Part shown: one piece after another, positions 35,004-43,890 of the stretch
Layout of the letters: every line of letters begins with the position of its first letter
Numbering within the stretch: the stretch's first letter is position 1
DNA from: Paenibacillus taichungensis
GTDB lineage: Bacteria > Bacillota > Bacilli > Paenibacillales > Paenibacillaceae
DNA: 64,000 nt
Assembly (NCBI RefSeq): GCF_003287275.1
Contig: NZ_QEVW01000008.1
Span: 372,001 to 436,000 of the forward strand
Direction of reading: 5' to 3'
Position numbers and translations under genes: made by a program
The notes under the pieces: model-generated
Told to the model about the DNA's origin: nothing
Seen by the model: only the letters and a program-made list of their open reading frames with translations
Database searches by the model: none

Positions 35004-35591
35004 ATGAAGTATTACTTTCTGGAATCTCAATACCCACGTAGAGGGTTTATTAGTGGCGGAACGACCTTCACTCCCAAATTAGACATGAATTATTTGGCGA
35101 TAGAGAATCCGCTGCCAGAGGGGACAACGGCAGAAGTTGAGTTACTGTCTACGGTGCGCAATCTGAAAGTAGATTATTTTGAGACGATCACAGGAACAAG
35201 GCATGTATCAGATCGTTTTAAAACGTTGTTGGAGGAAACTAAAACAAACACACAGTTTATTCCGACAACTGTGTGTTACCACGACGGTCGTTCGGTTGAA
35301 AAAACCTATTGGACTGCACATCACCTTGATCGTTTGGATGTTTTCGATTATGAAAATTCGGAATATGGGCGCAAAGCGGTCATTGCTGCATCTGTACAAC
35401 AGCCTCCACGTAAAATAGTCAAAGTTGTATCTCGAGTCGGCCTTCATGAAGAGCAAATTGGCGAGCATGAATTTTTTATGCTGGACTATATAAATATCTT
35501 CAAACCCATTATTTCAAAAGATTTTTACGAAGTATGCCGAAAACATAAGCTGAATCTGAACGTTACAGGAGTCGGAAATATAAGCATCTAA
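35004..35591 (+). CDS. Imm11-like (DUF1629) protein, orphan immunity candidate
   Basis: A 195-aa soluble protein. The layout fits the Imm11/DUF1629 family: a beta-rich N-terminal half, RHVSDRFKTLLEE then QFIPTTVCYHDGR, WTAHHLDRLDVFDYENSEY, and the C-terminal FFMLDYINIFKPIISKDFYEVCRKHKL, where these proteins end with a short helix before a beta strand. Imm11 proteins neutralise polymorphic toxins. No toxin gene, LXG or WXG100 gene lies beside it, so it would be an orphan immunity gene. GAAAGGAGA precedes the ATG. It sits alone between two partial copies of a sulfurtransferase tail, a sign of horizontal insertion. Family call is by pattern only. Confidence 0.6.
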   Translation: MKYYFLESQYPRRGFISGGTTFTPKLDMNYLAIENPLPEGTTAEVELLSTVRNLKVDYFETITGTRHVSDRFKTLLEETKTNTQFIPTTVCYHDGRSVEKTYWTAHHLDRLDVFDYENSEYGRKAVIAASVQQPPRKIVKVVSRVGLHEEQIGEHEFFMLDYINIFKPIISKDFYEVCRKHKLNLNVTGVGNISI

Positions 35592-35619
35592 AATTCTACA
35601 TGGATATAATAAAAGAACA

Positions 35620-35648
35620 AAAAGCCCGCATTTGACGTGGGCTCTTAG
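35620..35648. terminator. Bidirectional terminator
   Basis: Stem AAAGCCCGC / GTGGGCTCTT with A-rich and T-containing flanks between convergent genes. Confidence 0.7.
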
Positions 35649-35651
35649 TCT

Positions 35652-36488
35652 TTATTCTTCCCCGGTAGCCACCGAATTCCCCTCATAACTGATCCAATCG
35701 CTCCAGCTTCCTGAATACAACTTCACATTCGTGTATCCCGCTTCTTCCAGCGCAATCACATTCGGGCAAGCAGAGACACCCGAACCGCAATACACGATGA
35801 TGGCTTCATCCTTGTCCAGCTTGCTGAAACGCTCTTCTAACACCCCAGTATCTGTCCAACGTCCATCCCAATCCAACACATCTTTCCAAAAATAATTCAC
35901 CGCACCCGGAATATGTCCGGCCTTGGCATCAATGGGTTCCTCCAGACCAGCGTAGCGGCGGGCATCGCGGGAGTCGATTAGTACAGCTGAGCCGCCGGCA
36001 GATGCTTGTTGTACTTCCTCCACACTCGCCAATAGCTCTGGCTGCACGTTCACCTCAAACGAAGCCGGAATCTGAACCGGCACATCCCTAGTCACTGGAA
36101 ACTTGGCATTCTGCCAGGCGGAGAACCCTTCGTCCATGACATACACCTGTTCATGTCCCAGATAACGAAGTAACCACCACAACCGGGATGCGTTCATACC
36201 ACCTTGGTCATCGTAGGCAATAATGCGTGCATTCGAGCTGATGCCTGCTTTGGAGAGGCGATTGGCCAGTTCAGCCGGATCTGGTAGCGGGTGACGTCCT
36301 CCGTGGGTAGATACAGGAGCGGATAGATCCTTTTCCAGATCGAGATAAACAGCACCAGGAATATGTCCAGCTTCATAGGCTTGTCTTCCGGCATCCGGTT
36401 GACCGAGCAGGAATCGGCAATCGGCAATGACGACATCTGGTTCATACATTCTGGCGAGCAGCCAGCGCATGGATACAATATTTTTCAT
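35652..36488 (-). CDS. Sulfurtransferase (thiosulfate / 3-mercaptopyruvate type)
   Basis: A 278-aa protein of two rhodanese domains. The inactive N-terminal domain has AGHIPGAVYLDLEKDLS and DDQGGMNASRLWWLLRYLGH. The catalytic C-terminal domain has AGHIPGAVNYFWKDVL and the active-site loop VYCGSGVSACPN with its Cys; the CGSGV form favours 3-mercaptopyruvate over thiosulfate as donor. It moves sulfane sulfur to cyanide or thiol acceptors in the cytoplasm. ATG 36488 is used; the long upstream extension has no ribosome site. It follows an EamA transporter gene by 98 bases. Degenerate copies of its 3' end are found at 33.7 and 34.9 kb. Confidence 0.92.
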   Translation of the reverse strand: MKNIVSMRWLLARMYEPDVVIADCRFLLGQPDAGRQAYEAGHIPGAVYLDLEKDLSAPVSTHGGRHPLPDPAELANRLSKAGISSNARIIAYDDQGGMNASRLWWLLRYLGHEQVYVMDEGFSAWQNAKFPVTRDVPVQIPASFEVNVQPELLASVEEVQQASAGGSAVLIDSRDARRYAGLEEPIDAKAGHIPGAVNYFWKDVLDWDGRWTDTGVLEERFSKLDKDEAIIVYCGSGVSACPNVIALEEAGYTNVKLYSGSWSDWISYEGNSVATGEE

Positions 36489-36586
36489 GAAAACACACCG
36501 CCTTATATGTAGTGGGATGGATTCAACCGGAATCTGCGTGGTGCAGGTTCCAGTTGTTTTTACAAATATCCGAATACAAACGCAAG

Positions 36587-37531
36587 TTACACCGCTGTAG
36601 GTTCGACTGGTCCTTTTCCAGCTAGCGGAGCATCTGAGGGAATGGGCTGTGGTTTGGTTTTGCCATACCGAATGAAGATCCATACCCCGAAAATAATGAC
36701 AACTCCGGCAGACATCTGAAGCCCGTTGAGGGATTCACCGAGTAGCATCCAGGCCAGCAGAGAGGAAAATACAGGTTCCCCCAGTACCCCCATCGATACT
36801 GTCGTGGCATTCATATATTGAAGCAGCCAGTTGAAGAGATAATGTCCAAAGATCGTTGGTACGATTGCGAGCAACAGGAAAATTCCCCACTCGGAAGCCG
36901 CATAACCGCCAAACGGGTGACCATTAACCAGATTATATACCGCAAGTGTACAGGCAGCTACGAAAAATACCCAGAAGTTATAGGAGAAGGCACTTAGTCC
37001 GGCACGCAAAAACTGTCCAAGCAGCATGTGTACCGCCACAGCGATCGTTCCGAGCAAAGAAAGAATATCCCCTCGCAGCGCTGTGCCTGCCAACTGGAAA
37101 TCTCCAGCTCCAATAGCGATCGATCCGAGCAGGGCAACGCCCATACCGATGATCATCATGCGGTTAATTTTGGCTTTGAACAGCCAGACGGAACCGGCGA
37201 GAATCAATATCGGCTCCAAAGCGAGAATGACCGTTGAACTGGCTACACTCGTGAGCCGAAGCGATCCCATCCAGAGCAGAAAGTGCAGTGCCAGCATCAC
37301 GCCGGATGCGAGCAGTAAAGCCCACTGTCTGAAGTTTAAACGCATCATCTCGTGCCGGTATTTCCACACAAAAGGCAGCATTAGCAGATTGGTGAGGAAC
37401 AGTCGGTACATCGCAATGACGGCGACGTCGGCTGCGGACCAGCGCACAAAGATGGAAGAAAACGAAATGGCAATAATGCCGACAAAGAATAGCAGATAGA
37501 TCGATCTGCCGGCACGGTTCAAGCTAGTCAT
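36587..37531 (-). CDS. EamA/DMT-family transporter
   Basis: A 314-aa membrane protein with ten predicted helices arranged as two EamA repeats (LFFVGIIAISFSSIFVRW starts the first; ILSLLGTIAVAVHMLLGQ starts the second). The AFSYNFWVFF and GVLGEPVFSSLLAWMLLGE segments are typical of the family, whose members export amino acids and other metabolites. GAAGGAG lies before the ATG. It precedes the sulfurtransferase gene on the same strand, so a sulfur-compound substrate is possible but not shown. Confidence 0.9.
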   Translation of the reverse strand: MTSLNRAGRSIYLLFFVGIIAISFSSIFVRWSAADVAVIAMYRLFLTNLLMLPFVWKYRHEMMRLNFRQWALLLASGVMLALHFLLWMGSLRLTSVASSTVILALEPILILAGSVWLFKAKINRMMIIGMGVALLGSIAIGAGDFQLAGTALRGDILSLLGTIAVAVHMLLGQFLRAGLSAFSYNFWVFFVAACTLAVYNLVNGHPFGGYAASEWGIFLLLAIVPTIFGHYLFNWLLQYMNATTVSMGVLGEPVFSSLLAWMLLGESLNGLQMSAGVVIIFGVWIFIRYGKTKPQPIPSDAPLAGKGPVEPTAV

Positions 37532-37760
37532 GGATGTAGCTCCTTCTTGAAGTCAAATGGCGTAAATCAATTTATTATACAGGAGAATGCATCCGCAGGA
37601 AAAGCATAAGAGAAGAAATAGATAAGTAGATTGTAACCGGCCTTGTAACTATTCTGTCATTCTCACGGACTATTTTTCTATTAATCTTCTATATAGAGAC
37701 ATGAAACGATATAATGTACCAATAATCGGGAAAAAATGAAAGTAAGGAAGTGGCCTGGAA

Positions 37761-38663
37761 GTGAGAGTTCAACAACAGAGAGCGGGAGAGAGTGGCGGCA
37801 TTCCGCATAGAACAAGCCGAACCAAGACGCATGGAAGAAGAAAAATCCGATATGGGAGACTGAGTGCTGCGCTGGCGCTTCTGGCACTGCTCATTATCGG
37901 TTTAACATATGCATTCATTGGCATGACGCACTGGATCAAGGATTATGTAGCACCTCCGCCAGTAGCTGCAATTGAACAGCCAACGAAGCTTGGCATGATT
38001 GAAATGACACCGGAGTCCAAAGAGGAGCCTGCGCGGTTCCAGGGTCAGGTGCGCAAGCTGGCATACATAACGTTTGATGATGGACCAAGTGTATATACTG
38101 ATCAACTGTTGGATATTTTGAAGCAGCATGAGGCAAAGGCAACCTTTTTCATGATTGGACGTCAGTTGAATCAACACAAGGAAGCAGTGGAGCGGCTTGT
38201 CAAAGAGGGCAGTTATCCGGGGCTTCACAGCATGACACATAACTATAACAAATTGTATAAGAGTGGCAGCTCCTCTAACTTTGTGAAGGAGTTCAAAAAG
38301 GAGCAGAAGATGGTCAAGGATCTGATCGGTTTTACGCCGCATCTGATTCGTGCTCCATATGGCAGTAGCCCACAGATCGGAGAAGAATTCAGGGGCGACA
38401 TTGCTGCGGCCGGATTCAAAATGTGGGATTGGACCACTGACTCCCTCGACTGGAATCTTCCCGGTCAGCCGGACAAAATCGTGGAACGGGTTAGCAGCAG
38501 TGTACATCGGGATAAGGAAGTGATTCTGATGCATGAGCGTGAGCAAACGGTACAGGCACTGCCACGCATTTTGAAGCTGCTTGAAGATCGGGGTTATGAG
38601 TTTGAGGTTTACGATCCGAATGCACATTGGGTATCCAATTTTAGCGCAGACACCCGCCTGTAA
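37761..38663 (+). CDS. Membrane-anchored polysaccharide deacetylase
   Basis: A 300-aa protein with a basic N-terminus, one membrane anchor (about residues 34-53) and an extracellular NodB domain. All five motifs are present: TFDDG, HSMTH, RAPYG, WDWTTDSLDW and LMHE. The HSMTH His pair and first Asp bind the metal. Such enzymes remove acetyl groups from peptidoglycan GlcNAc or MurNAc. It starts with GTG and has AAGGAAG upstream. It lies 41 bases before the YkyA-type lipoprotein gene and may be co-transcribed with it. Confidence 0.92.
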   Translation: MRVQQQRAGESGGIPHRTSRTKTHGRRKIRYGRLSAALALLALLIIGLTYAFIGMTHWIKDYVAPPPVAAIEQPTKLGMIEMTPESKEEPARFQGQVRKLAYITFDDGPSVYTDQLLDILKQHEAKATFFMIGRQLNQHKEAVERLVKEGSYPGLHSMTHNYNKLYKSGSSSNFVKEFKKEQKMVKDLIGFTPHLIRAPYGSSPQIGEEFRGDIAAAGFKMWDWTTDSLDWNLPGQPDKIVERVSSSVHRDKEVILMHEREQTVQALPRILKLLEDRGYEFEVYDPNAHWVSNFSADTRL

Positions 38664-38704
38664 GAATAACAACATAGCAGTTGCAAGAGAGGAGGCACCC
38701 CGAG

Positions 38705-39358
38705 GTGCTTAGAAGAAAAAAGATAGCTCTGGCCGGGGTCAGCATATTGCTGGCTCTGCTTGTCAGTGCTTGCGGTCAACCACAGGAACCTGCGGCTAAT
38801 CAAGTCAATCAATTAATTCTTACCGATCAGGAGATGAACCAAAGCCTGAAGGAGCTTGTACGCCATGAACGGGAAGACATGGAATTATACGGATCGATTC
38901 TGAGTAAAGGAAAGAACAAAAACAGTAATCTGGAGGCCTTGCTCGATCAGGCAGACGGACATATTGCCGAGCGAAGAACACTGCTGGAACAAGCTGAAGC
39001 GGTGATGAGCCGGACTAAAGAACAGATGGAAGAGCTGCGAACTTCGCTGGATCAGTTATCCTTTGAGAAGGAAGAGAACCTGGCTCAAGCCCACACGGTA
39101 TTGGATCAGTATGAGCAAAGAGCTACGTCATTTGAAGCGTTTGTTGCCTCCTACAGGCAGAGCCTTGATGCGGACGAGCAGTTATATGCATTGATGAGAG
39201 GCAGTGTGGAGCCCAATCTGGTCAAAATCAAACGTGCGATTCGGGAACGGAACAGCCAATATGCCAAAGTTGCCGAGTTAAGACAGCAGTTTAACAAGCA
39301 GACAAAAGCTTTTAATGGAGCCAACGCGAAGCTTGTGCAAATGGAGCAAGCTGGCTGA
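38705..39358 (+). CDS. ykyA: YkyA-family lipoprotein
   Basis: A 217-aa lipoprotein, lipobox LVSAC with Cys23. The mature part is almost wholly helical and charged, with coiled-coil character (HIAERRTLLEQAEAVMS, TKEQMEELRTSLDQL, RQQFNKQTKAFNG), matching the YkyA (putative cell-wall binding lipoprotein) family of Bacilli. It starts at GTG 38705, 9 bases after AGGAGG; an earlier in-frame TTG precedes that site. Outside face of the membrane is expected. The family's function is not established; position after a peptidoglycan deacetylase suggests a role in the envelope. Confidence 0.82.
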   Translation: MLRRKKIALAGVSILLALLVSACGQPQEPAANQVNQLILTDQEMNQSLKELVRHEREDMELYGSILSKGKNKNSNLEALLDQADGHIAERRTLLEQAEAVMSRTKEQMEELRTSLDQLSFEKEENLAQAHTVLDQYEQRATSFEAFVASYRQSLDADEQLYALMRGSVEPNLVKIKRAIRERNSQYAKVAELRQQFNKQTKAFNGANAKLVQMEQAG

Positions 39359-39455
39359 CTATTCATGGTGTCAAAGGAGCATTGAACACGTTCTATGATT
39401 GAGTGACGGGTCAGCCGTGTAAATAATACTAAGCTGTCAAGTTAACAAGTCAGGC

Positions 39456-39480
39456 AACATGGACAAACATCATTGCGTAT
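39456..39480 (+). promoter_or_regulatory. Possible ECF-sigma promoter
   Basis: GCAAC and CGTAT are separated by 17 bases, the AAC-n16/17-CGTA layout of Bacillus extracytoplasmic-function sigma factors. It lies 20 bases before a lipoprotein start codon. Envelope-stress control is a tentative reading. Confidence 0.33.
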
Positions 39481-39500
39481 AAGCTAACGGAGGTGTTCAT

Positions 39501-40388
39501 ATGCGAAATACTATGAATATTAGTGCATCATTACTTGTTTTGGTTATGGGATTCTCGCTGGTGGCCTGCGGCAATAGTAGTCCTACTGCTCAGCCACCCG
39601 CGAATAATACAGAAGAACAGACACCGACACCAGGGAAGCAGCCAGAGGAAAGTACTGTGATTGAAGCTGAAGGCATTTTGACCGGATGGGCAGACCCGCA
39701 CACGGTTGAAATTCGTGTGAAAGAGGAACCGATGTCTTTCCAGGTGGGCGAAGATCTGCAGAAATCTCTGGATGACATTGACGACGAAGATTCCGTTCAA
39801 TTCAAATATGTAGAGAAAGCCATTGAAGGCGATACAACGACCAAACAGCTGGTGCTTACGGAAATTGCCAAGGTCGAGTCCGATGATGGTAACGGTACGA
39901 ATGCAGGCGGTAATGTTACATCTGATCGTGCCAAAACATCCGAGTTGGAAGTGACCGTGGAAGGCATGACCGAAAAGCGCTCGGTTACACTGGCTCAAGG
40001 CAAAGGATACTCATTATATGTGTTTGAACCGATGGTTTACGATGCGGATGATCAAGAGTTGACCATGAAGATTGATCCGGATTACGAGGTCGAGATTGAA
40101 AAACTGTCTTCGGATTATAACCTGAATGAACTGAAGGTAGATGCGAAGAAAGAATTGTCAGAAACCGGAACGGTCAAACAATTAAGCGAGGAAGAGCTTA
40201 GCAATGGCCCGATGAAAGAGGCAAAATTGTTCATGATGTCTCAAAACAATAAGAAAATAGAGTATTTCATCATAAAAGAGCTGGATGGCAATGGATTCGC
40301 TTTCCATATCCATGCACCGGTTGGCGAACCTTCCGAGGGCTTCCTGCCTATGGTTTATGCCTCCATCAATTCCATCATGAACGAGTAA
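39501..40388 (+). CDS. Lipoprotein of unknown function
   Basis: A 295-aa predicted lipoprotein, lipobox LVAC with Cys23, then a Pro/Thr/Glu-rich linker to about residue 50. The first domain (EAEGILTGWADPHTVEIRV to QLVLTEI) has the pattern of a small beta barrel seen in Paenibacillus envelope proteins. The second half (LEVTVEGMTEKRSVTLAQG to SINSIMNE) looks like a separate alpha/beta domain. No enzyme motif is seen. GGAGGTG lies 8 bases before the ATG. A strong terminator follows. Confidence 0.75.
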   Translation: MRNTMNISASLLVLVMGFSLVACGNSSPTAQPPANNTEEQTPTPGKQPEESTVIEAEGILTGWADPHTVEIRVKEEPMSFQVGEDLQKSLDDIDDEDSVQFKYVEKAIEGDTTTKQLVLTEIAKVESDDGNGTNAGGNVTSDRAKTSELEVTVEGMTEKRSVTLAQGKGYSLYVFEPMVYDADDQELTMKIDPDYEVEIEKLSSDYNLNELKVDAKKELSETGTVKQLSEEELSNGPMKEAKLFMMSQNNKKIEYFIIKELDGNGFAFHIHAPVGEPSEGFLPMVYASINSIMNE

Positions 40389-40425
40389 GCGTGCTTCAAT
40401 AAAAAATATGTATGCCGTAAGTTTG

Positions 40426-40476
40426 AAAAAGCCGGAAGGAACGATGCGATAAGCATAGGTTCCTCCCGGCTTTTTT
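40426..40476. terminator. Strong bidirectional terminator
   Basis: Stem AAAAAGCCGG / CCGGCTTTTTT with an extended inner pairing (GGAAC / GTTCC, ATGC / GCAT) between the convergent lipoprotein and mtlD genes. Confidence 0.88.
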
Positions 40477-40526
40477 GGCCGTATGTCTATTCAGTTTGCG
40501 CGATCAACCTACTGACCTATGGTTAA

Positions 40527-41699
40527 TCAGGTTAAGATGGTTGATTCCTGTCGCCCTTTGAGCTCTTCATAACGGGCGATAGCATGCTGATGAACGGGAT
40601 GTTCGTCGGGAATTCCCATGCGTTCACGAATGAAGGCAGAGACGCCATCTTCGCGAATCAGGTGTTGGAGCTTCATGGCTTCCTCGTCGTGTTCATGATT
40701 GAACAGCATCGCGGCTGCCATAGCTGAAGTTAAATGAGGAATTTCAATTCCGAATTCGCTGGCCTGCATCGCTGGGCGAACAAGCCGGTCGTAAGGCGAT
40801 AACTTGCGAAGGGGTGAGCGTCCGACCCGGGTTACCTGATCCGTCAGGTTCGGGTTGGCAAAACGTTCGAGAATCGTATCGATATATCTGTTGTGTTTCT
40901 GAGGATTAAAACCGTGCTTGGCGATGAGCAGGGCTCCGGTTTCTTCCATCACTTTGCGTACCTTGGCACGAATCGGTGCATGGCTCATTACTTGCCGGAT
41001 CGTCTTGAATCCTTCAAGATATCCGAAGTATGCGGCGACGCAGTGACCGGTATTTACCGTAAACATTTTGCGCTCAATATAAGGTTCAAGAGAGTCCACG
41101 TAGTGCACGCCTTCAATTTCCTTAAATCCTTCCAGCAGTGCAGGGCGATGAACCACCCATTCATAGAAAGGCTCAACGGTAACTTGTAGCGGGTCTTTAT
41201 GATCCTGAGCGGGGACGATGCGGTCAACCGCTGCATTGGGGAATGAGACATAACGTTCTGCTTTTTCCCGGGTCTCCACATCCAGAAACGGATATACCCG
41301 TTTTTTCAGCCGAGTGCTGCCTCCGATGGCATTTTCGCAAGCGATAATGTGAAGTGGCGCAGAATTATTATTTTTCATACGGAGATAGATGCCTTTGGCA
41401 ATAGGTTCAGCGATATCTTCCAGTGCTGATACACCGACGGCTGTTGTGATCAGATCTGCTGAAGCAATCACTTCAGCAACGCGATCCTGTTCGTCGACAT
41501 TAATGGCGGTTACGTTATTCACAATGGTTGTATCCTTATCCGCATTTGCGAGGGTAATGGGATATTCCTGCCTCTTTTGAAGCATGGCGATTTTCTTCGG
41601 GTTACGTGCGACAAAGCAGACTTCATAATCGGAAGCGGACAACATATGACCGATAAATCCGCGGCCAATATTGCCCGCACCAAAATGTACAGCTTTCAT
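40527..41699 (-). CDS. mtlD: Mannitol-1-phosphate 5-dehydrogenase
   Basis: A 390-aa enzyme interconverting mannitol-1-phosphate and fructose-6-phosphate with NAD. It begins KAVHFGAGNIGRGFIGHML (Rossmann loop), has the long-chain polyol dehydrogenase segments ACENAIGGS and SFPNAAVDRIVP, and the catalytic-region KMFTVNTGHCVAAYFGY. Length matches the family. GGGGGAG lies before the ATG. It follows a HAD phosphatase gene by 47 bases. No mannitol PTS gene (mtlA/mtlF) is in the window. Confidence 0.95.
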   Translation of the reverse strand: MKAVHFGAGNIGRGFIGHMLSASDYEVCFVARNPKKIAMLQKRQEYPITLANADKDTTIVNNVTAINVDEQDRVAEVIASADLITTAVGVSALEDIAEPIAKGIYLRMKNNNSAPLHIIACENAIGGSTRLKKRVYPFLDVETREKAERYVSFPNAAVDRIVPAQDHKDPLQVTVEPFYEWVVHRPALLEGFKEIEGVHYVDSLEPYIERKMFTVNTGHCVAAYFGYLEGFKTIRQVMSHAPIRAKVRKVMEETGALLIAKHGFNPQKHNRYIDTILERFANPNLTDQVTRVGRSPLRKLSPYDRLVRPAMQASEFGIEIPHLTSAMAAAMLFNHEHDEEAMKLQHLIREDGVSAFIRERMGIPDEHPVHQHAIARYEELKGRQESTILT

Positions 41700-41746
41700 G
41701 TGTGAACTCCCCCTTTAAAGTTTGAAATGCGAAATTCGTTCAGTCC

Positions 41747-42415
41747 CTAGACTGTAGTGACGAGTGGTTTCGAAATCAAATCGTTAAATTCGAGGTCGGT
41801 CAGGCATGACAGCCGTTGGTGAGGCATATCGAAATCAAGTGTCCCGGTAATGGTATTCGAGATGACTACACAGTGAATACCAGCCGCAGCAGCTGAACGC
41901 GCGCCGTTAGGTGAATCCTCAATCGCTACGGCTTCGTCTGCAGTTACTCCAAGGGCTTCAAGTGCTTGATTGTACAAAGCAGGGTCAGGCTTCACATGGG
42001 CAACGTCATCTGCAGTGCGAATGACTTCAAAGTAATCTTTCAGCTTGAGCTGTTCCAGATGCTGTTCAACCCAGTCTCGTTTGGAGCTTGAAGCGACAGC
42101 CAGTTTCAATCCAGCTTTGCGTGCAGCTTCAAGGTAGTTTTGGATACCGGGCCGTACCTGTTCCTTGTTCATTAAGGCTGCATGATGCAGCTGAACGGAT
42201 TCCCTGAACGCTTCCCGATCGATCGGAAGATTCAAATCTGTGATGAGGTACTCATAAGGATTAAATGTTTTCAGACTGGTACCGATGCATTGCGAGTACA
42301 TCTCCAGGGTTAAGTCTACGCCGTGTTCCTTGTAGGCATCACGAAAAGCAACATACCATGCTGTCTCCGTATCAATAATCGTTCCATCGAAATCAAAAAC
42401 CAGTGCCTTAATCAT
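41747..42415 (-). CDS. HAD-superfamily phosphatase (beta-phosphoglucomutase-like)
   Basis: A 222-aa HAD hydrolase. The motifs are FDFDGTIIDTET (nucleophile Asp8 and Asp10), a small helical cap, VASSSKRDW (motif II), KPDPALY (motif III Lys) and IEDSPNGARSAAAAG (motif IV). Closest in style to YhcW and sugar-phosphate phosphatases. It is the promoter-proximal gene of a two-gene unit with mtlD, which suggests that it acts on mannitol-1-phosphate or a related hexitol phosphate. GGAGGAA precedes the ATG. Confidence 0.9.
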   Translation of the reverse strand: MIKALVFDFDGTIIDTETAWYVAFRDAYKEHGVDLTLEMYSQCIGTSLKTFNPYEYLITDLNLPIDREAFRESVQLHHAALMNKEQVRPGIQNYLEAARKAGLKLAVASSSKRDWVEQHLEQLKLKDYFEVIRTADDVAHVKPDPALYNQALEALGVTADEAVAIEDSPNGARSAAAAGIHCVVISNTITGTLDFDMPHQRLSCLTDLEFNDLISKPLVTTV

Positions 42416-42612
42416 AAATTTGTTCCTCCTGTTTCAGAATTAGTTTTGGGATAAAGCTAAATGAATCTTTTTGCCAATACACACTGTAATCTTTTTAACT
42501 TGCGGTACATTAGTTGACGTGAAAACTGAGTTATAAATATTAATTTGGGAAAAAACAGGTGTAAAGGTTAATAAAACCGTAACATAGGACAAACGTAAGG
42601 GTCAAGTGCGTT

Positions 42613-42801
42613 ATGATTGTTTACATGGAAAATTTGCACATGGATGATTTGTTTTCAGAAAATGATAAAAGTGGAAAAACGTTATGCCCTTTGCATGTAA
42701 GCGGTGTACTGGAAAACCTGTATTTTCAGTTTATACGTAGCAAACTTTTTTTAAGAAATTTGGATGATTCAACCGTTCAACAGCTTTCGACACTTTTATA
42801 A
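42613..42801 (+). CDS. Possible small protein, 62 aa
   Basis: A 62-codon reading frame in the 525-bp gap between the HAD gene and the ADP-ribosylglycohydrolase gene. A weak AAGGG lies 11 bases before the ATG. The product is acidic in its first third and mixed hydrophobic later, with no recognisable family. It includes the hexapeptide ENLYFQ, which here is a chance match. The rest of the gap shows no other supported feature. Confidence 0.3.
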   Translation: MIVYMENLHMDDLFSENDKSGKTLCPLHVSGVLENLYFQFIRSKLFLRNLDDSTVQQLSTLL

Positions 42802-42941
42802 TAGAAGAAAGGCAACTCAGCATAGGGTTTAAATAAATTTGCAAATCGAACTAACCTATTAAAATTCTTTACGCCATATCAAGCCATGTGGGAGAATGGA
42901 AGAAGATATTTGACTCATAAATCGCGGAGGAGGGATCGACG

Positions 42942-43865
42942 ATGCTGCATAAGGATCGTTTCCAAGGTTGTTTCATTGGACTTGCCGCGGGAGATGCACT
43001 GGGAACTACAGTGGAATTCAGCAGTCCCGGCACATTTGAGCCTGTTATCGATATTGTGGGAGGCGGGGTATTCAATTTGGCGCCTGGACAGTGGACGGAT
43101 GATACGTCGATGGCCCTGTGTCTGGCAGAAAGCTTGGTGAGAAAAGAGAACTTTGATCCCGGGGACCAGATGCGCAGATATACGAATTGGTATCAGGTAG
43201 GTTATATGAGCAGCACGGGAACCTGCTTTGATATAGGCGGGGCTACTCGGAGTGCCCTTGAACGGTTTGCAGCAACCGGTGAAGCCTATAGTGGTTCAAT
43301 CAACCCGATGACGGCGGGAAATGGATCAATTATGCGGCTCGCACCTGTAGCCATGGCATATGCCAATCAGCCGGATCAAGCAGTGCGGTATGCTGGGTTG
43401 AGTTCCAGAACGACTCATGCTGCTGTTGAAAGTGTGGAAGCATGTGAAGTGCTGGCGGCAATATTGGTTGCAGGACTGCGCGGAGCGGACAAGGAAGTTA
43501 TGTTACGGCCTGAAACCTGTCGTCAGTGGAGGGAAGAGAAATTTTTTTCACCAGCGATTGAAGAAATTGTCCAGGGATCATACCGGGATAAAGCACCGCC
43601 TGATATTCAGGGGAGCGGCTATGTTGTTCGTTCACTTGAAGCAGCGTTATGGGCATTCCATCAATCATCGACCTTCGAAAAGGGCGCGCTACTGGCAGTG
43701 AATCTGGGTGATGATGCTGACACGACGGGAGCGGTATATGGGCAAATTGCCGGGGCGTATTATGGATTAAGCGGCATTCCGATACACTGGCGAGAGAAGC
43801 TGGCCATGCGGGATACGCTGAGTGAATTGTCAGAGGCATTGTGGTCAAAGGCCGAAGCTAGATAG
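42942..43865 (+). CDS. ADP-ribosylglycohydrolase-family protein (DraG-like)
   Basis: A 307-aa hydrolase with the family's metal-binding motifs: GLAAGDALGTTVEF at the start, GQWTDDTSMAL near residue 48 and NLGDDADTTGAVYGQIAGAYYG near 255, which together supply the Asp/Thr ligands of the two magnesium ions. TAGNGSIMRLAPVA is also typical. It would remove ADP-ribose from proteins, nucleic acids or small molecules. GGAGGAGGGA precedes the ATG. It is followed after 25 bases by an MFS exporter. No ADP-ribosyltransferase or DraT is nearby. Confidence 0.93.
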   Translation: MLHKDRFQGCFIGLAAGDALGTTVEFSSPGTFEPVIDIVGGGVFNLAPGQWTDDTSMALCLAESLVRKENFDPGDQMRRYTNWYQVGYMSSTGTCFDIGGATRSALERFAATGEAYSGSINPMTAGNGSIMRLAPVAMAYANQPDQAVRYAGLSSRTTHAAVESVEACEVLAAILVAGLRGADKEVMLRPETCRQWREEKFFSPAIEEIVQGSYRDKAPPDIQGSGYVVRSLEAALWAFHQSSTFEKGALLAVNLGDDADTTGAVYGQIAGAYYGLSGIPIHWREKLAMRDTLSELSEALWSKAEAR

Positions 43866-43890
43866 AAGAGACAGGAGAAGAGAACATCAT

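Noticed and set aside
42706..42732. ENLYFQ (TEV protease site) in the 62-aa candidate
   Set aside because: A chance hexapeptide in natural DNA; nothing else suggests an engineered sequence.
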